Shown piece after piece: positions 7,811 through 16,416 of a stretch of 64,000 nt of DNA (the stretch's first letter is position 1; every line of letters starts with the position of its first letter). The stretch comes from JABGQS01 sp963666505. Its GTDB lineage: Bacteria; Bacillota; Clostridia; Christensenellales; SZUA-584. Made by a program: the position numbers and the translations under genes. The DNA lies in contig CAXXXL010000003.1 of the NCBI GenBank assembly GCA_963666505.2, forward strand, positions 496,001-560,000. Direction: 5' to 3'. The notes beneath the pieces are model-generated. The model was not told the DNA's origin and did no database searches. It saw only the letters and a list, made by a program, of their open reading frames with translations.

Positions 7811-8542
7811 GTGACAGAACGAACCATTGCTAGGTCGTCTCGCAATTCTGGCCGCAAACGTAAGAAAAAAGTTAATCAGATTCCGTTTGGCATACTTCTT
7901 GGTGTAGTGATCGTGGGAGTTGGAATATGGCTTACTCTTACAAACCCGGGCGGTAAAACGGCATTGTACTGGATGATAGGTATTGCGTTTGGATTTATAC
8001 TGCAGCGCAGCCGTTTTTGCTTCACCGCATCGATGCGTGACCCCTATCTGACAGGAAGCACATCTATTACAAGAGCTGTTCTTATAGCTTTTGCTATAAC
8101 GAGTATCGTGTTTACAGCGATCAAGTACAGCGCTTATTCGCAGGGACTGCCCATACCGGGACAGGGATATATAGCTCCGGTGAGCATCGCAACGGGCGTA
8201 GGTGCATTTATGTTTGGTATCGGAATGGTCATTGCAGGTGGTTGTGCATCCGGAACGCTTATGAGAGTAGGCGAAGGATTCCTGATGCAGCTTCTGGCGC
8301 TATTTTTCTTCGTAGTCGGCTCGCTCTTAGGAGCAGCAACATTCGGCTGGTGGGAGAGAACGTTTATTGTTGGAGCGCCTAAGGTATTCCTGCCCGAACT
8401 TTTCGGAGGAACGGATGGTGTCGGAAACGACGGACTCGGCTGGATCGCAGGGCTTGCCCTTAACCTGCTTATCATTGTCGTAATTTATGTTATAGCGCAT
8501 AAATGGGAAAACAGAAAAAACAAGGGCAAAGACGAAGAGTAA
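7811..8542 (+). CDS. YeeE/YedE-family sulfur transporter, N-terminal half protein
   Basis: 243 residues, GTG start behind AAAGGAAG. A basic N-terminus (RKRKKK) precedes about five to six membrane helices. Family cysteines lie in QRSRFCFTASMRD (C70) and GGCASGTLMRVGEG (C145). In the thiosulfate channel TsuA (YeeE), three cysteines lining the path relay the substrate through persulfide-like contacts. This protein carries two of them, and the gene at 8855 supplies a third. YeeE/YedE proteins are usually single chains of about 330-400 residues, so here the channel appears to be built from two subunits with a TusA gene between them. Substrate (thiosulfate, another sulfur species or selenium) is not determined. 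Confidence 0.85.
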   Translation: MTERTIARSSRNSGRKRKKKVNQIPFGILLGVVIVGVGIWLTLTNPGGKTALYWMIGIAFGFILQRSRFCFTASMRDPYLTGSTSITRAVLIAFAITSIVFTAIKYSAYSQGLPIPGQGYIAPVSIATGVGAFMFGIGMVIAGGCASGTLMRVGEGFLMQLLALFFFVVGSLLGAATFGWWERTFIVGAPKVFLPELFGGTDGVGNDGLGWIAGLALNLLIIVVIYVIAHKWENRKNKGKDEE

Positions 8543-8576
8543 AAAAATTAAAACAAATTTATGAAGGAGAATTATT

Positions 8577-8804
8577 ATGAGTAAAGAAGTTGAATTAGAT
8601 TGTATGGGCGAGGCTTGTCCGGTTCCATTGATAAAGGCAGAGAAAGCTTTAGAAAAGCTTGATGCAGGAGACGTGTTGATAGTTCAGATAGACCACAGCT
8701 GTGCTATGAAGAATGTTCCTGAATGGGCAAGGAAACAGGGCCACAACGTAGAAATAGAAGAAGTTGACGACGGTGAATGGGAAGTTTTCATAGAGAAAGT
8801 ATAA
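8577..8804 (+). CDS. TusA-family sulfurtransferase carrier
   Basis: 75 residues with the CPxP motif at 14-17 (GEACPVPLIKAEKAL) and the family ending DDGEWEVFIEKV. ATG start behind AAGGAGA. It lies between the two YeeE/YedE half-genes. TusA proteins acting next to YeeE are known to be needed for thiosulfate use (YeeD/YeeE pair), probably accepting sulfur at the cytoplasmic mouth of the channel. The close placement suggests this protein takes sulfur imported through the split channel. Confidence 0.92.
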   Translation: MSKEVELDCMGEACPVPLIKAEKALEKLDAGDVLIVQIDHSCAMKNVPEWARKQGHNVEIEEVDDGEWEVFIEKV

Positions 8805-8854
8805 CAATGCCTTTAAAAAGGCTGTCCATATCACATTAACAGGAGGTGGATTAT

Positions 8855-9403
8855 TTGAAGGCAATGTTTGATAAACTAAAGAAAAATGTTTTCTATAAGC
8901 AGTGGTTTAAAGACGCACTTCCGTATGTAACAGGTGCAGTGCTTCTGTCAGTTTTCCAGATAGTCACATTTGCAACCACCGGTAACCCATGGGGCGTATC
9001 GGGTGTGCTTGCAAACTGGGGCGCATGGCTTTACCAGCTGGTCGGCGGAAGCGTAGACAACATGCAGTACTTCAGCTCACAAGGGGCACAGGCAACGCTT
9101 AATGCAGGATTCCTCTTGCATGGCGGTTCCTGGAGGAACCTCGGTATAATCTTTGGAGCACTGTTTGCATCGCTTATGGCGTCCGGTTTTAAGATAAAGA
9201 AGATAAAGAGCTTAAGGCAGGTCGTAGCTGCTGTCCTTGGAGGACTGTTCATGGGCTATGGCGCAAGGCTTGCGTTCGGATGTAATATCGGAGCACTGTT
9301 CAGCGGAATAGCATCACTGTCGCTTTCGGGCTGGGTATTCGCTGTGTTCATGTTTGCGGGTGCCATTGTTGGAAGCAAGATGCTTGTTAAATATTTCATG
9401 TAG
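8855..9403 (+). CDS. YeeE/YedE-family sulfur transporter, second half protein
   Basis: 182 residues from a TTG at 8855. The AGGAGGTG ribosome site (8841-8848) overlaps the earlier in-frame GTG and so rules it out. About four to five membrane helices. The family loop LLHGGSWRNLG and the cysteine motif GARLAFGCNIGALFSGIAS (C143) match the second repeat of YeeE/TsuA. Together with the 7811 gene it would complete the pseudo-symmetric channel. Operon spacing to TusA is 50 bases and to the flavoprotein 27 bases. Confidence 0.85.
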   Translation: MKAMFDKLKKNVFYKQWFKDALPYVTGAVLLSVFQIVTFATTGNPWGVSGVLANWGAWLYQLVGGSVDNMQYFSSQGAQATLNAGFLLHGGSWRNLGIIFGALFASLMASGFKIKKIKSLRQVVAAVLGGLFMGYGARLAFGCNIGALFSGIASLSLSGWVFAVFMFAGAIVGSKMLVKYFM

Positions 9404-9430
9404 GATGAATCAGAAAGAAAAGGTATAAAA

Positions 9431-10663
9431 ATGGCAAGAGAGAAAAAAGTTGAACAATATGATGTCGTTATAATAGGCGGCGGAGCATCAGGCCTGACAG
9501 CCGGAATATACTGCGGTAGAGCAAGACTCAACACGCTTATAATAGAGCAGGCTCTTGTTGGAGGAATTGCAACAAACACCAATGATATAGAGAATTATCC
9601 GGGGTTCCCGGAAGGAATTTCCGGCGGCGGATTGATGGACCTTTTCCATCAGCAGGCCAAGAAATTTGGCGTTAAGTTTAAGCTGACCAACGTAAAAACG
9701 GTCGATTTAGACGGAGAAGTAAAGAAGGTTGAGACCTTCAGAAACATATTTGAAGCAAAGGCAGTTATTATTGCAAACGGCTCCAAGCCAAGGCTTGTGG
9801 GTGTTGACACAGAAGAGCAGTTCCTCGGCAAAGGTATAGCTTTCTGCGCAACCTGCGACGCTGCTTCATGTACTGATAAGGAAGTCCTCGTAATAGGCAG
9901 CGGAGACGCAGCCATAGAAGAAGGAATGTTCCTTACAAAGTTCGCAAGCAAAGTCAAAGTGTCTGTGCTTCATGACGAAGGCGTAATGGACTGCAACGAG
10001 ATAGCAAAAGCCGCAGCGATGGCAAACCCGAAGATGGAGTTCCTTTGGAACACTGTTGTCGAAAGCTATGAAGGCGGAGAACAGCTTGAGCGTGTTAACC
10101 TTAAGAACTTAAAGACCGGCGAAGTCACACCGGTGGACTGCTATACATGCTTCCTGTTCATTGGCTATATACCGAACACGGATATATACAAAGGCGTAGT
10201 TAAGATGACTGACAGAGGGTATATTCCAACTGATACAGAGATGCGCACAAACATACCTGGCGTTTTCGCAGCGGGCGATGTGCGTGACAAGTTCCTGCGT
10301 CAGGTTGCTACATGCGTAGGCGATGCTGCGACAGCAGGCGTTATGGCAGAAAAGTATATAGCAGAAAGCGAGATATTCGAACATCAGATAATGATGGGAG
10401 ACGGTATAGCGTATGTTTATGATGCGATAGATAAAGAGCAGCGTGATTTCTTAAGCGTGATCGAAGAGATCGAAGACCTCTATGACAACCACTGCTGCCA
10501 TAAGGTAGACACTTATAAGTCTAAGGGTCTGGCTCAGCGTTTGGGCTGCGAGGACTGCCCGGCTGTCGTTATTATTAAAGATGGGAAAATATACGAAACT
10601 TTATCTGACAAGGAGCTTAGCAAAGACGAGATAGTCGCAGCTATTAAAGCGTCAAAGGAGTGA
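9431..10663 (+). CDS. Thioredoxin-reductase-like FAD/NAD(P) disulfide oxidoreductase with C-terminal thioredoxin-like extension
   Basis: 410 residues. FAD motif GGGASGLTAGIYCGRA (about 16-31), redox-active C139-A-T-C142 (FCATCDAAS), NAD(P) motif VIGSGDAAIEEG (about 154-165), and second FAD motif GVFAAGDVRDK. These are the low-molecular-weight thioredoxin reductase features. That family is about 310-320 residues; the extra 85 or so residues at the C-terminus (from about 325) end in GCEDCPAVVIIKDGKIYE, a thioredoxin-fold-like segment with two cysteines. It could use NAD(P)H to reduce the persulfide or disulfide formed on TusA or the channel. Fourth gene of the sulfur operon; its partner is inferred from context. 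Confidence 0.85.
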   Translation: MAREKKVEQYDVVIIGGGASGLTAGIYCGRARLNTLIIEQALVGGIATNTNDIENYPGFPEGISGGGLMDLFHQQAKKFGVKFKLTNVKTVDLDGEVKKVETFRNIFEAKAVIIANGSKPRLVGVDTEEQFLGKGIAFCATCDAASCTDKEVLVIGSGDAAIEEGMFLTKFASKVKVSVLHDEGVMDCNEIAKAAAMANPKMEFLWNTVVESYEGGEQLERVNLKNLKTGEVTPVDCYTCFLFIGYIPNTDIYKGVVKMTDRGYIPTDTEMRTNIPGVFAAGDVRDKFLRQVATCVGDAATAGVMAEKYIAESEIFEHQIMMGDGIAYVYDAIDKEQRDFLSVIEEIEDLYDNHCCHKVDTYKSKGLAQRLGCEDCPAVVIIKDGKIYETLSDKELSKDEIVAAIKASKE

Positions 10664-10667
10664 AACA

Positions 10668-11573
10668 GTGAAAAAGAGAGTATTTTTAATCTTAATCATT
10701 TTAATAATGCTTACATTGGCAGCGTGCGGGAACTTTGACTTCGAAGCAGAAACGGGCAATTACATCGTTACAGCTAAAGAAGCATTAACAATGATGGAAG
10801 ACGGTGCTATACTGGCCGCTGCCTGCCCGGCTGAAGATTATGCCGGCGGACACATCGAAGGGGCTATAAGCCTGCCGATGGGCGACTTGACTGTTGATGA
10901 GCCGTATGCAAACATGCTGCCGGATGCAGACGAAGTGGCAGCTGTAATGAGCGCTGCGGGCGTGAGCGAAAACGATACGCTGCTTGTTTACGACACCAAT
11001 AACAACATGCAGGCAGCAAGGATACAGTGGACGCTCAATGTTTACAACAACTTCAATGTTAAAGTCGTAAGCGGCGGAATGGCAGCGTTTGAAAGAGCGG
11101 GAGCACAGGTCGTCTCGGACGCTACTGTTCTTGAACCGGCAGTCTACACAGCCGGCGAGAAACAGAAAAAGCTGGTCGTAACGTATGACTACATCAACCT
11201 GCTGCTCGACAAAGACGACGGGATGACCGTTATAATCGACACAAGAAGCAACGAAGAATTTGCCGAAGGCACCATTCCCGGTGCAGTGCATATAGAGTAC
11301 TTAAACAACAACTACGCTTCTGGAGAGTATAAGAGCGTACAGAACCTGCAGAGCACATACATAAAGCTTGGGGTCCTGCCGGATCCGGAGAAGACTTATA
11401 TACTGTTCTGCAAAACATCTGTTCGTGCAGCACAGTCTTACACCGCAATGAAGGATATGGGATTTTTGGATGTGCGTGTGTATGACGGAGCATGGACAGA
11501 GTGGATCGACGTGAACGGAGAACCTGAAGCGCCGAGTGAGACACAAGTTCCAACGGTGCAGGACGCTTCATAA
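10668..11573 (+). CDS. Two-domain rhodanese lipoprotein
   Basis: 301 residues, GTG start with AAAGGAG upstream, 4 bases after the flavoprotein stop. The signal peptide ends in a lipobox LAAC (C20), so it is anchored on the outer face of the membrane. Two rhodanese domains follow (about 30-160 and 165-285). The first has LLVYDTNNNMQAAR where the active cysteine should be and is probably structural. The second has the active-site loop FCKTSVRA. This layout (dead N-domain, live C-domain) matches thiosulfate:cyanide sulfurtransferases. Likely role: capture sulfane sulfur outside the cell for the YedE channel encoded just upstream (inference). Confidence 0.88.
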   Translation: MKKRVFLILIILIMLTLAACGNFDFEAETGNYIVTAKEALTMMEDGAILAAACPAEDYAGGHIEGAISLPMGDLTVDEPYANMLPDADEVAAVMSAAGVSENDTLLVYDTNNNMQAARIQWTLNVYNNFNVKVVSGGMAAFERAGAQVVSDATVLEPAVYTAGEKQKKLVVTYDYINLLLDKDDGMTVIIDTRSNEEFAEGTIPGAVHIEYLNNNYASGEYKSVQNLQSTYIKLGVLPDPEKTYILFCKTSVRAAQSYTAMKDMGFLDVRVYDGAWTEWIDVNGEPEAPSETQVPTVQDAS

Positions 11574-11636
11574 TTTGAAGCGTATCTGTGCCTTGAAATA
11601 ACTAGAGGTTTCTAGTAAAAAGAAGGGGAGAAAATA

Positions 11637-13304
11637 ATGAAGAAATTACTTATCGTATTGCTCGCACTGATGATGTTATTAGCAGTAGTGGGCTGTGCAA
11701 AAACAGACACGACAGATACTGGCGATACTTCGGACACAACATCTGACACGACTGCAGATACTGGTTCGGACGCGCCTGCTGGCGATGCTGTACAGGAAGC
11801 AGCGCTTGCATACTCTGCAGGAGATTTTGCAAACCCGATGATAGGCTGGGAAGACCTTTTCACGCTTATCGACAACGGAGAAGAGCCGTTCATCCTCAGC
11901 ATAAGACAGCAGGATGTTTATGACCAGGGACACATAACCGGCGCATACCTTGCATCATGGGGCGCTGACCTTGCGGCTAAGATTGCAATGCTTCCGACAG
12001 ACCAGACTGTTTATGTATACTGCTATTCAGGACAGACAGCAGGACAGACGGTTGCTATCTTAAGAATGCTTGGAATCGACGCTGTATCCGTAAAAAGCGG
12101 CTATAACTATGGCGCAACAACAGTAGATGGATATATGGACTATGTTTCCACAGAAGCAAGCGAGCTTCCGGACGCTGGCGCAGAGTTTGACGCTGACGTT
12201 CTTGCATGGGCACAGGAGTATTTCAACAGCGTGTCTGACAACGGCAACTTCCAGATAGCTTCAGCTGACGCTGACGTTATGATAGAGAACGGCGAAGCAA
12301 TACTGCTCGACATCCGCCAGGCTGACGCATATGACGCAGGACACGTTGACGGAGCTGTAAACCTTCCGTTCGGCGCAGGCATGGATTTCTCTGGCCTGTC
12401 TATGGATGACAAGTACATCGTTGCATGTTACTCAGGACAGACAGCAGGACAGACAACGGCTGTTATGAAGGCGCTTGGATATGACGCAATCTCGCTCAAG
12501 TTCGGAATGAAGGGCTGGACGGATTATGTTAAAACGACTGCTGCTAACGCATATTTCGCAGCACCGTTCACAAACCCGATGATAGGATGGGAAGACCTGT
12601 TTGCTATGATGGACAATGGCGACGAGCCGTTCATCGTTTCTATCCGCCAGGCTGACGTTTACGGCGAAGGACACATCACCGGTGCTTACCTTGCATCTTG
12701 GGGAACTGACCTAGCGGCTAAAGTTTCAATGCTTCCAAAAGACCAGACTGTTTATGTATACTGCTATTCAGGACAGACAGCAGGACAGACGGTTGCTCTT
12801 CTTAAAATGCTTGGTATCGACGCTGTTTCAGTAAAAAGCGGATACAACAAGGGTGCTATGATGGTTGAAGGATATGAAGCTTATGTTTCTACAGAAGCCA
12901 GTGAGCTGCCGGATGCGGGCGCAGAATTTGACCCGTTCCTGCTTGGCGCAGTGGAAGAGTATTTCACGGCTGTGGGCGACCCGGACAACGGCAGCTTCAA
13001 AATCGGCTGGGATGACGCTCAAGCAGCAGTTGAAGCAAGCGAAGCTACAGTAGTAGACATTCGTAAGCCAGAAGACTTTGCAGCAGGCCACATCGCAGGA
13101 GCAATCAACATACCGTTTGGCGAGAACATGCAGGAAAGCTTCTCTGACCTTCCGGCTGGCAAGCTCATCGTAGCGTGCTATAGCGGACAGACAGCAGGGC
13201 AGACAACAGCAGTGCTAAGAATGATGGGCAAAGATGCTGTATCGCTGCACTTTGGAATGAGTGTTGGCTGGATCGCTGAAGGATATCCGGTAGTTACCGA
13301 CTAA
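11637..13304 (+). CDS. Lipoprotein with four active rhodanese domains
   Basis: 555 residues. Lipobox VVGC with C20 and a Thr/Asp-rich linker (20-50), then four rhodanese domains, each with an identical active loop CYSGQTAG at C129, C264, C376 and C514. Domains 1+2 and 3+4 are an internal duplication with a 741-base (247-residue) period. All four loops keep the cysteine, unlike the upstream two-domain paralogue. The gene follows 63 bases after that paralogue with its own AAGGGGAG site and closes the operon before a strong terminator. It is likely a surface sulfur-binding store or relay delivering sulfane sulfur to the split YedE channel; the function is inferred from domains and context. Confidence 0.9.
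   Translation: MKKLLIVLLALMMLLAVVGCAKTDTTDTGDTSDTTSDTTADTGSDAPAGDAVQEAALAYSAGDFANPMIGWEDLFTLIDNGEEPFILSIRQQDVYDQGHITGAYLASWGADLAAKIAMLPTDQTVYVYCYSGQTAGQTVAILRMLGIDAVSVKSGYNYGATTVDGYMDYVSTEASELPDAGAEFDADVLAWAQEYFNSVSDNGNFQIASADADVMIENGEAILLDIRQADAYDAGHVDGAVNLPFGAGMDFSGLSMDDKYIVACYSGQTAGQTTAVMKALGYDAISLKFGMKGWTDYVKTTAANAYFAAPFTNPMIGWEDLFAMMDNGDEPFIVSIRQADVYGEGHITGAYLASWGTDLAAKVSMLPKDQTVYVYCYSGQTAGQTVALLKMLGIDAVSVKSGYNKGAMMVEGYEAYVSTEASELPDAGAEFDPFLLGAVEEYFTAVGDPDNGSFKIGWDDAQAAVEASEATVVDIRKPEDFAAGHIAGAINIPFGENMQESFSDLPAGKLIVACYSGQTAGQTTAVLRMMGKDAVSLHFGMSVGWIAEGYPVVTD
11826..13304 (+). repeat. In-gene tandem duplication, 741-base period, encoding rhodanese pairs
   Basis: Codons aligned at FANPMIGWEDLF (11826) and FTNPMIGWEDLF (12567) start two consecutive copies of a two-rhodanese unit. 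A 57-base stretch (12000-12056 and 12741-12797) around the active site is identical between copies, while other parts have drifted. This points to duplication plus local homogenisation or strong constraint at the catalytic loop. Confidence 0.9.
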
Positions 13305-13380
13305 TTTAAGTACATCAAAGAGTTGACATAAAGACAGCTTTGGAAAGACACAATGACATAAATGAGAGACATAAGTGAGG

Positions 13381-13417
13381 AAACAAGCCTCCGCTATGCG
13401 GGGGCTTGTTTTTTTGT
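13381..13417 (+). terminator. Terminator of the sulfur operon
   Basis: 14-bp stem AAACAAGCCTCCGC / GCGGGGGCTTGTTT with one G-T wobble, TAT loop and an uninterrupted T run. It is 76 bases after the tetra-rhodanese stop. Confidence 0.92.
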
Positions 13418-13452
13418 GTAGTGCTTTTGGTTTATACAAAGCAATAATTATA

Positions 13453-15135
13453 TTATTTTTTACTAAGTTCAAACAGCAAATCACAATACAACTCATATTC
13501 ATCATGAATTAACAACTGGTATTTATTATTAGTTAGCTCAATAATATTACAATCTTTTCCTCGAATAAAATTATTCACATCAAATCCAATTGAGGAAATA
13601 ATAAGTTGATTATATTCAGTTGCATTATTTAATAGGTATGCTAATAACTCGTGTCGTTTTATATCATCAGTTTCTGCATTGTTTGGACTATCAAAAACGA
13701 CTGGAAATTTAATAGCGCTTGGATTAAACTGATTTTTAAGCTTTATTAAATTTGAATACCACATAACTGTTGCAATTGGTTTATTGCTTCCGCTTGCAGT
13801 GAATGTTCTTCTAATATTTTCAAATCTTTTATCATCAATTTCTGATAATCCGAACTCTGTTTTATCATTAAGCAATAGTGTGTAATATAGATTATTAATA
13901 GTCTTCTTAGTTTCATCGTATCCTTTCCTTTGTTTATTAAATTCATCAATTTTAATCAATGTTTCTTCAAACGTCTTTTTTAGCTCGTTAAATTCTTTTA
14001 ATAAACTATCACGAACTTCAATATATCCCTTATGCTTAAGGACATCATTTACTTGTTCAGTATTGATGCTTAAGCGTTTCTCGTACTCATTAAGAACAGA
14101 CAAATGCTCTTTGTATTTGTCTGATTCAAGACTAATTTTAATATCCATACGAAGAATTGATTGTTGAACATCATTGCTCAAAAGTATTATATCACTGCTA
14201 GAATTATATTTTTTAGCTCGAAGTTCTACCGTATCAGAAAGATTTGTTTTGCATAATGGACAAGTATGACCGTTAAGCGACTTAATTTCTTTCTCGGTTT
14301 CAGCATTTACTTTTTTTAATTCGGAAAGTGCAAGTTCTAATTCGAAGCGTTGGTTTTTCATAGAAATAATTTGTTGCTTAACTTTGTTTAGTGAGGTAAC
14401 TATTGAAGAATATTCAATTTTAGTTTTTTCCACATCAGCTTTTAAAATGGATAAATCATAAGAATATGTTGAACCTTTTAATTCGCTATCTATCTTTTCA
14501 AGCATGCCTTCTAATAAACTTTGTTTTTTTTCTATTTGTTTTTGCAAATCAGAAAGTTTTTCTAATTGCTTAACTATATTAAAATAATTTTCATCAAAAA
14601 CTCCCAAATGATAATATATAACATTTTCTTTATATTTTTCGTATTGCATTAAGCCAGAAAAAGATGCAAAAGTTGTTCCGCTATAATGATCTTGATCAAT
14701 AAAATAAAGAAGATAATTATAAACTGGTGGTGTTATTTCAAGTTTATCTTCTGAACGGTTTGGCAGTTGTACAGAGAAATGGAAAAAGTGATTTAGTTGT
14801 TCAGCAAGCTCGTGTCTATTAACTGTAGAAAACAATAAGTTTTTTTCGGAATCGAAAAACTTAAATAATTTTTTGTTTCTATAAATATAAAAATCGTCGT
14901 CATTAATTGAAAACATTAGAACGTATATCTTATTATTGTCATCCCATTTATCGTCAAACTGACTATCGGCACCGAGAGAGTGGTACAAACTCCGCATAAC
15001 TACGGATTTTCCCCTATCAGTACCATCAACCTGGCTAGATGAGATTACATTTATTCCATCGGAAAACTGAAGGCATCTAGCCTTTTTTTCAATAGTAGAA
15101 AAAAGATATATTTTTTTAAAAATTAGTTTATTCAT
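13453..15135 (-). CDS. Rad50/SMC-like ATPase of a predicted two-gene defence system (LmuB / ABC-3C-type)
   Basis: 560 residues from the ATG at 15135, with GGAAGGTG upstream; this ATG overlaps the stop of the nuclease gene by 8 bases. The P-loop is DGTDRGKS (37-44), with the first glycine replaced, as seen in DUF2326-type ATPases. A long coiled coil is interrupted by a zinc-hook-like CPLC (C292, C295), followed by a signature-like ASGS (about 447-450) and Walker B FPVVFDSPNN (about 478-487). This is the Rad50/SbcC/SMC plan at about half normal length. Such ATPases pair with Cap4/DUF4297 nucleases in Lamassu and ABC-3C anti-phage systems, where the ATPase senses foreign DNA ends. The gene is much more AT-rich than its flanks, which suggests transfer. 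Confidence 0.8.
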   Translation of the reverse strand: MNKLIFKKIYLFSTIEKKARCLQFSDGINVISSSQVDGTDRGKSVVMRSLYHSLGADSQFDDKWDDNNKIYVLMFSINDDDFYIYRNKKLFKFFDSEKNLLFSTVNRHELAEQLNHFFHFSVQLPNRSEDKLEITPPVYNYLLYFIDQDHYSGTTFASFSGLMQYEKYKENVIYYHLGVFDENYFNIVKQLEKLSDLQKQIEKKQSLLEGMLEKIDSELKGSTYSYDLSILKADVEKTKIEYSSIVTSLNKVKQQIISMKNQRFELELALSELKKVNAETEKEIKSLNGHTCPLCKTNLSDTVELRAKKYNSSSDIILLSNDVQQSILRMDIKISLESDKYKEHLSVLNEYEKRLSINTEQVNDVLKHKGYIEVRDSLLKEFNELKKTFEETLIKIDEFNKQRKGYDETKKTINNLYYTLLLNDKTEFGLSEIDDKRFENIRRTFTASGSNKPIATVMWYSNLIKLKNQFNPSAIKFPVVFDSPNNAETDDIKRHELLAYLLNNATEYNQLIISSIGFDVNNFIRGKDCNIIELTNNKYQLLIHDEYELYCDLLFELSKK

Positions 15136-16168
15136 CGTAAACACCTTCCTCAAAGCGCTTTAAGATTAATACAATTAAAATATATATTTCTAAAGCTGAG
15201 TATTCTATTGAAAAAGTGGAACTAAACCTATCAATTAAATAGTCTACACAGTCTTCAAAACTATTTGGGAGATCTTGATGGTTTTCAATAACGTAATTTG
15301 CAATCTCAATCTCCTTATTTTTAAGCTCCTCTGATATCTGTAAGTTTTTATATAAATTGGCTAAGGCAGCTTTTTGATTCCGCCGTTCTTTATAGTTAAA
15401 ACCACGATTAATATATTCCTTAGTTAATTCGACACTGTTGTCGGCTATATCCAGATGGCAGTTGAGTAAGCCATCGAATTCAGCTTTTGTTAGACCTTTT
15501 TGGCAGAGTAATTGAGAATAACTAGGTTGAACGAGTTCACAACATGCTTTTCCTGATACAGTATCAAAAATAAGCCTATATAAATCATTAGGTTTTTTAG
15601 GCTCACAACCTTTGATTTTAATAAAAGAAGTTACAATCTTTCCAGCTATATCATTTTGTGGTTCATTAAGATTCATAGAAGTATTAATAAAAAATACGTT
15701 ATTTAGATTAATGCTCTCTAGTCCAAGTTCGCTTTTCAAGGAAGCACATATTGTTTTTTGACTATTTTCACTAATTCCAGATAGCTCAAGTTCTTCTACA
15801 TCAATCGTTACCTTTTTATCATCCTTAAAGTAGGCATTGGATACAATTGCAAGTTTTATATCAGGATGATTTTCATCTTTAAGAATATATAGCTTGCCTA
15901 AAATTGAATGTCCCTTCTTTTGCTTTATTATATCAGTTTCACTGTACGTTTTTTCTCCCTTATGCGTTTTTATTTGATAAAATTCGAAAGTATTTTCGGT
16001 ATGTATTTCAATATCACATACATAATCAAATACTACTATAAAGTCAGTGGTATCATAAATATCTAAGGTTTTACTTACTCCCCAGAGGAGCTCTAATTTA
16101 AAACGATTTTTTGATCGGCTTCCAGATACATCAAAAGGTAATGCCATATAATATTCTTCATTATTCAT
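15128..16168 (-). CDS. Cap4/DUF4297-like dsDNA nuclease of a predicted two-gene defence system (LmuA-type)
   Basis: 346 residues. The N-terminal 75 residues fit the Cap4/DUF4297 PD-(D/E)xK nuclease fold: helix GSRSKNRFKLELLWGVSK, then acidic strand VVFDYVCDIEIH (D48, D52, E54) and the catalytic strand FEFYQIKTHKG with Q65-x-K67. The rest is helical, with no other recognised domain. It is upstream of and overlapping the Rad50-like ATPase gene, so the two are translationally coupled. By analogy with Lamassu-Cap4, the nuclease is the effector and the ATPase the sensor. No CD-NTase gene is adjacent, so a CBASS assignment is not supported. AT-rich composition, flanked by unrelated core genes, fits an acquired island. 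Confidence 0.72.
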   Translation of the reverse strand: MNNEEYYMALPFDVSGSRSKNRFKLELLWGVSKTLDIYDTTDFIVVFDYVCDIEIHTENTFEFYQIKTHKGEKTYSETDIIKQKKGHSILGKLYILKDENHPDIKLAIVSNAYFKDDKKVTIDVEELELSGISENSQKTICASLKSELGLESINLNNVFFINTSMNLNEPQNDIAGKIVTSFIKIKGCEPKKPNDLYRLIFDTVSGKACCELVQPSYSQLLCQKGLTKAEFDGLLNCHLDIADNSVELTKEYINRGFNYKERRNQKAALANLYKNLQISEELKNKEIEIANYVIENHQDLPNSFEDCVDYLIDRFSSTFSIEYSALEIYILIVLILKRFEEGVYDE

Positions 16169-16416
16169 AAGTGCACCCGCAAATAAAAAATACTTTCAAC
16201 CTTTATGCCCCATTTAGGTAGTCATTTATGATATGGCTTTAGAAGAGATATAATTGTTTTATGACTACGAATTTATTTAAGATTAATGATTATATAAGCA
16301 AATTATAACAAAAACTAACAAAAAAGTCTATGTTGCACAAAGGGCGCTCCTGCTGATATTACTATCGCCCCATGTTTTCCAATGTGATAAAATAAAACTA
16401 CAGGGGGATGCGGCTT

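Noticed and set aside
13453..16168. CBASS system with Cap4 effector
   Set aside because: No CD-NTase (oligonucleotide cyclase) gene is adjacent; the partner is a Rad50-like ATPase, which fits Lamassu/ABC-3C-type systems better.
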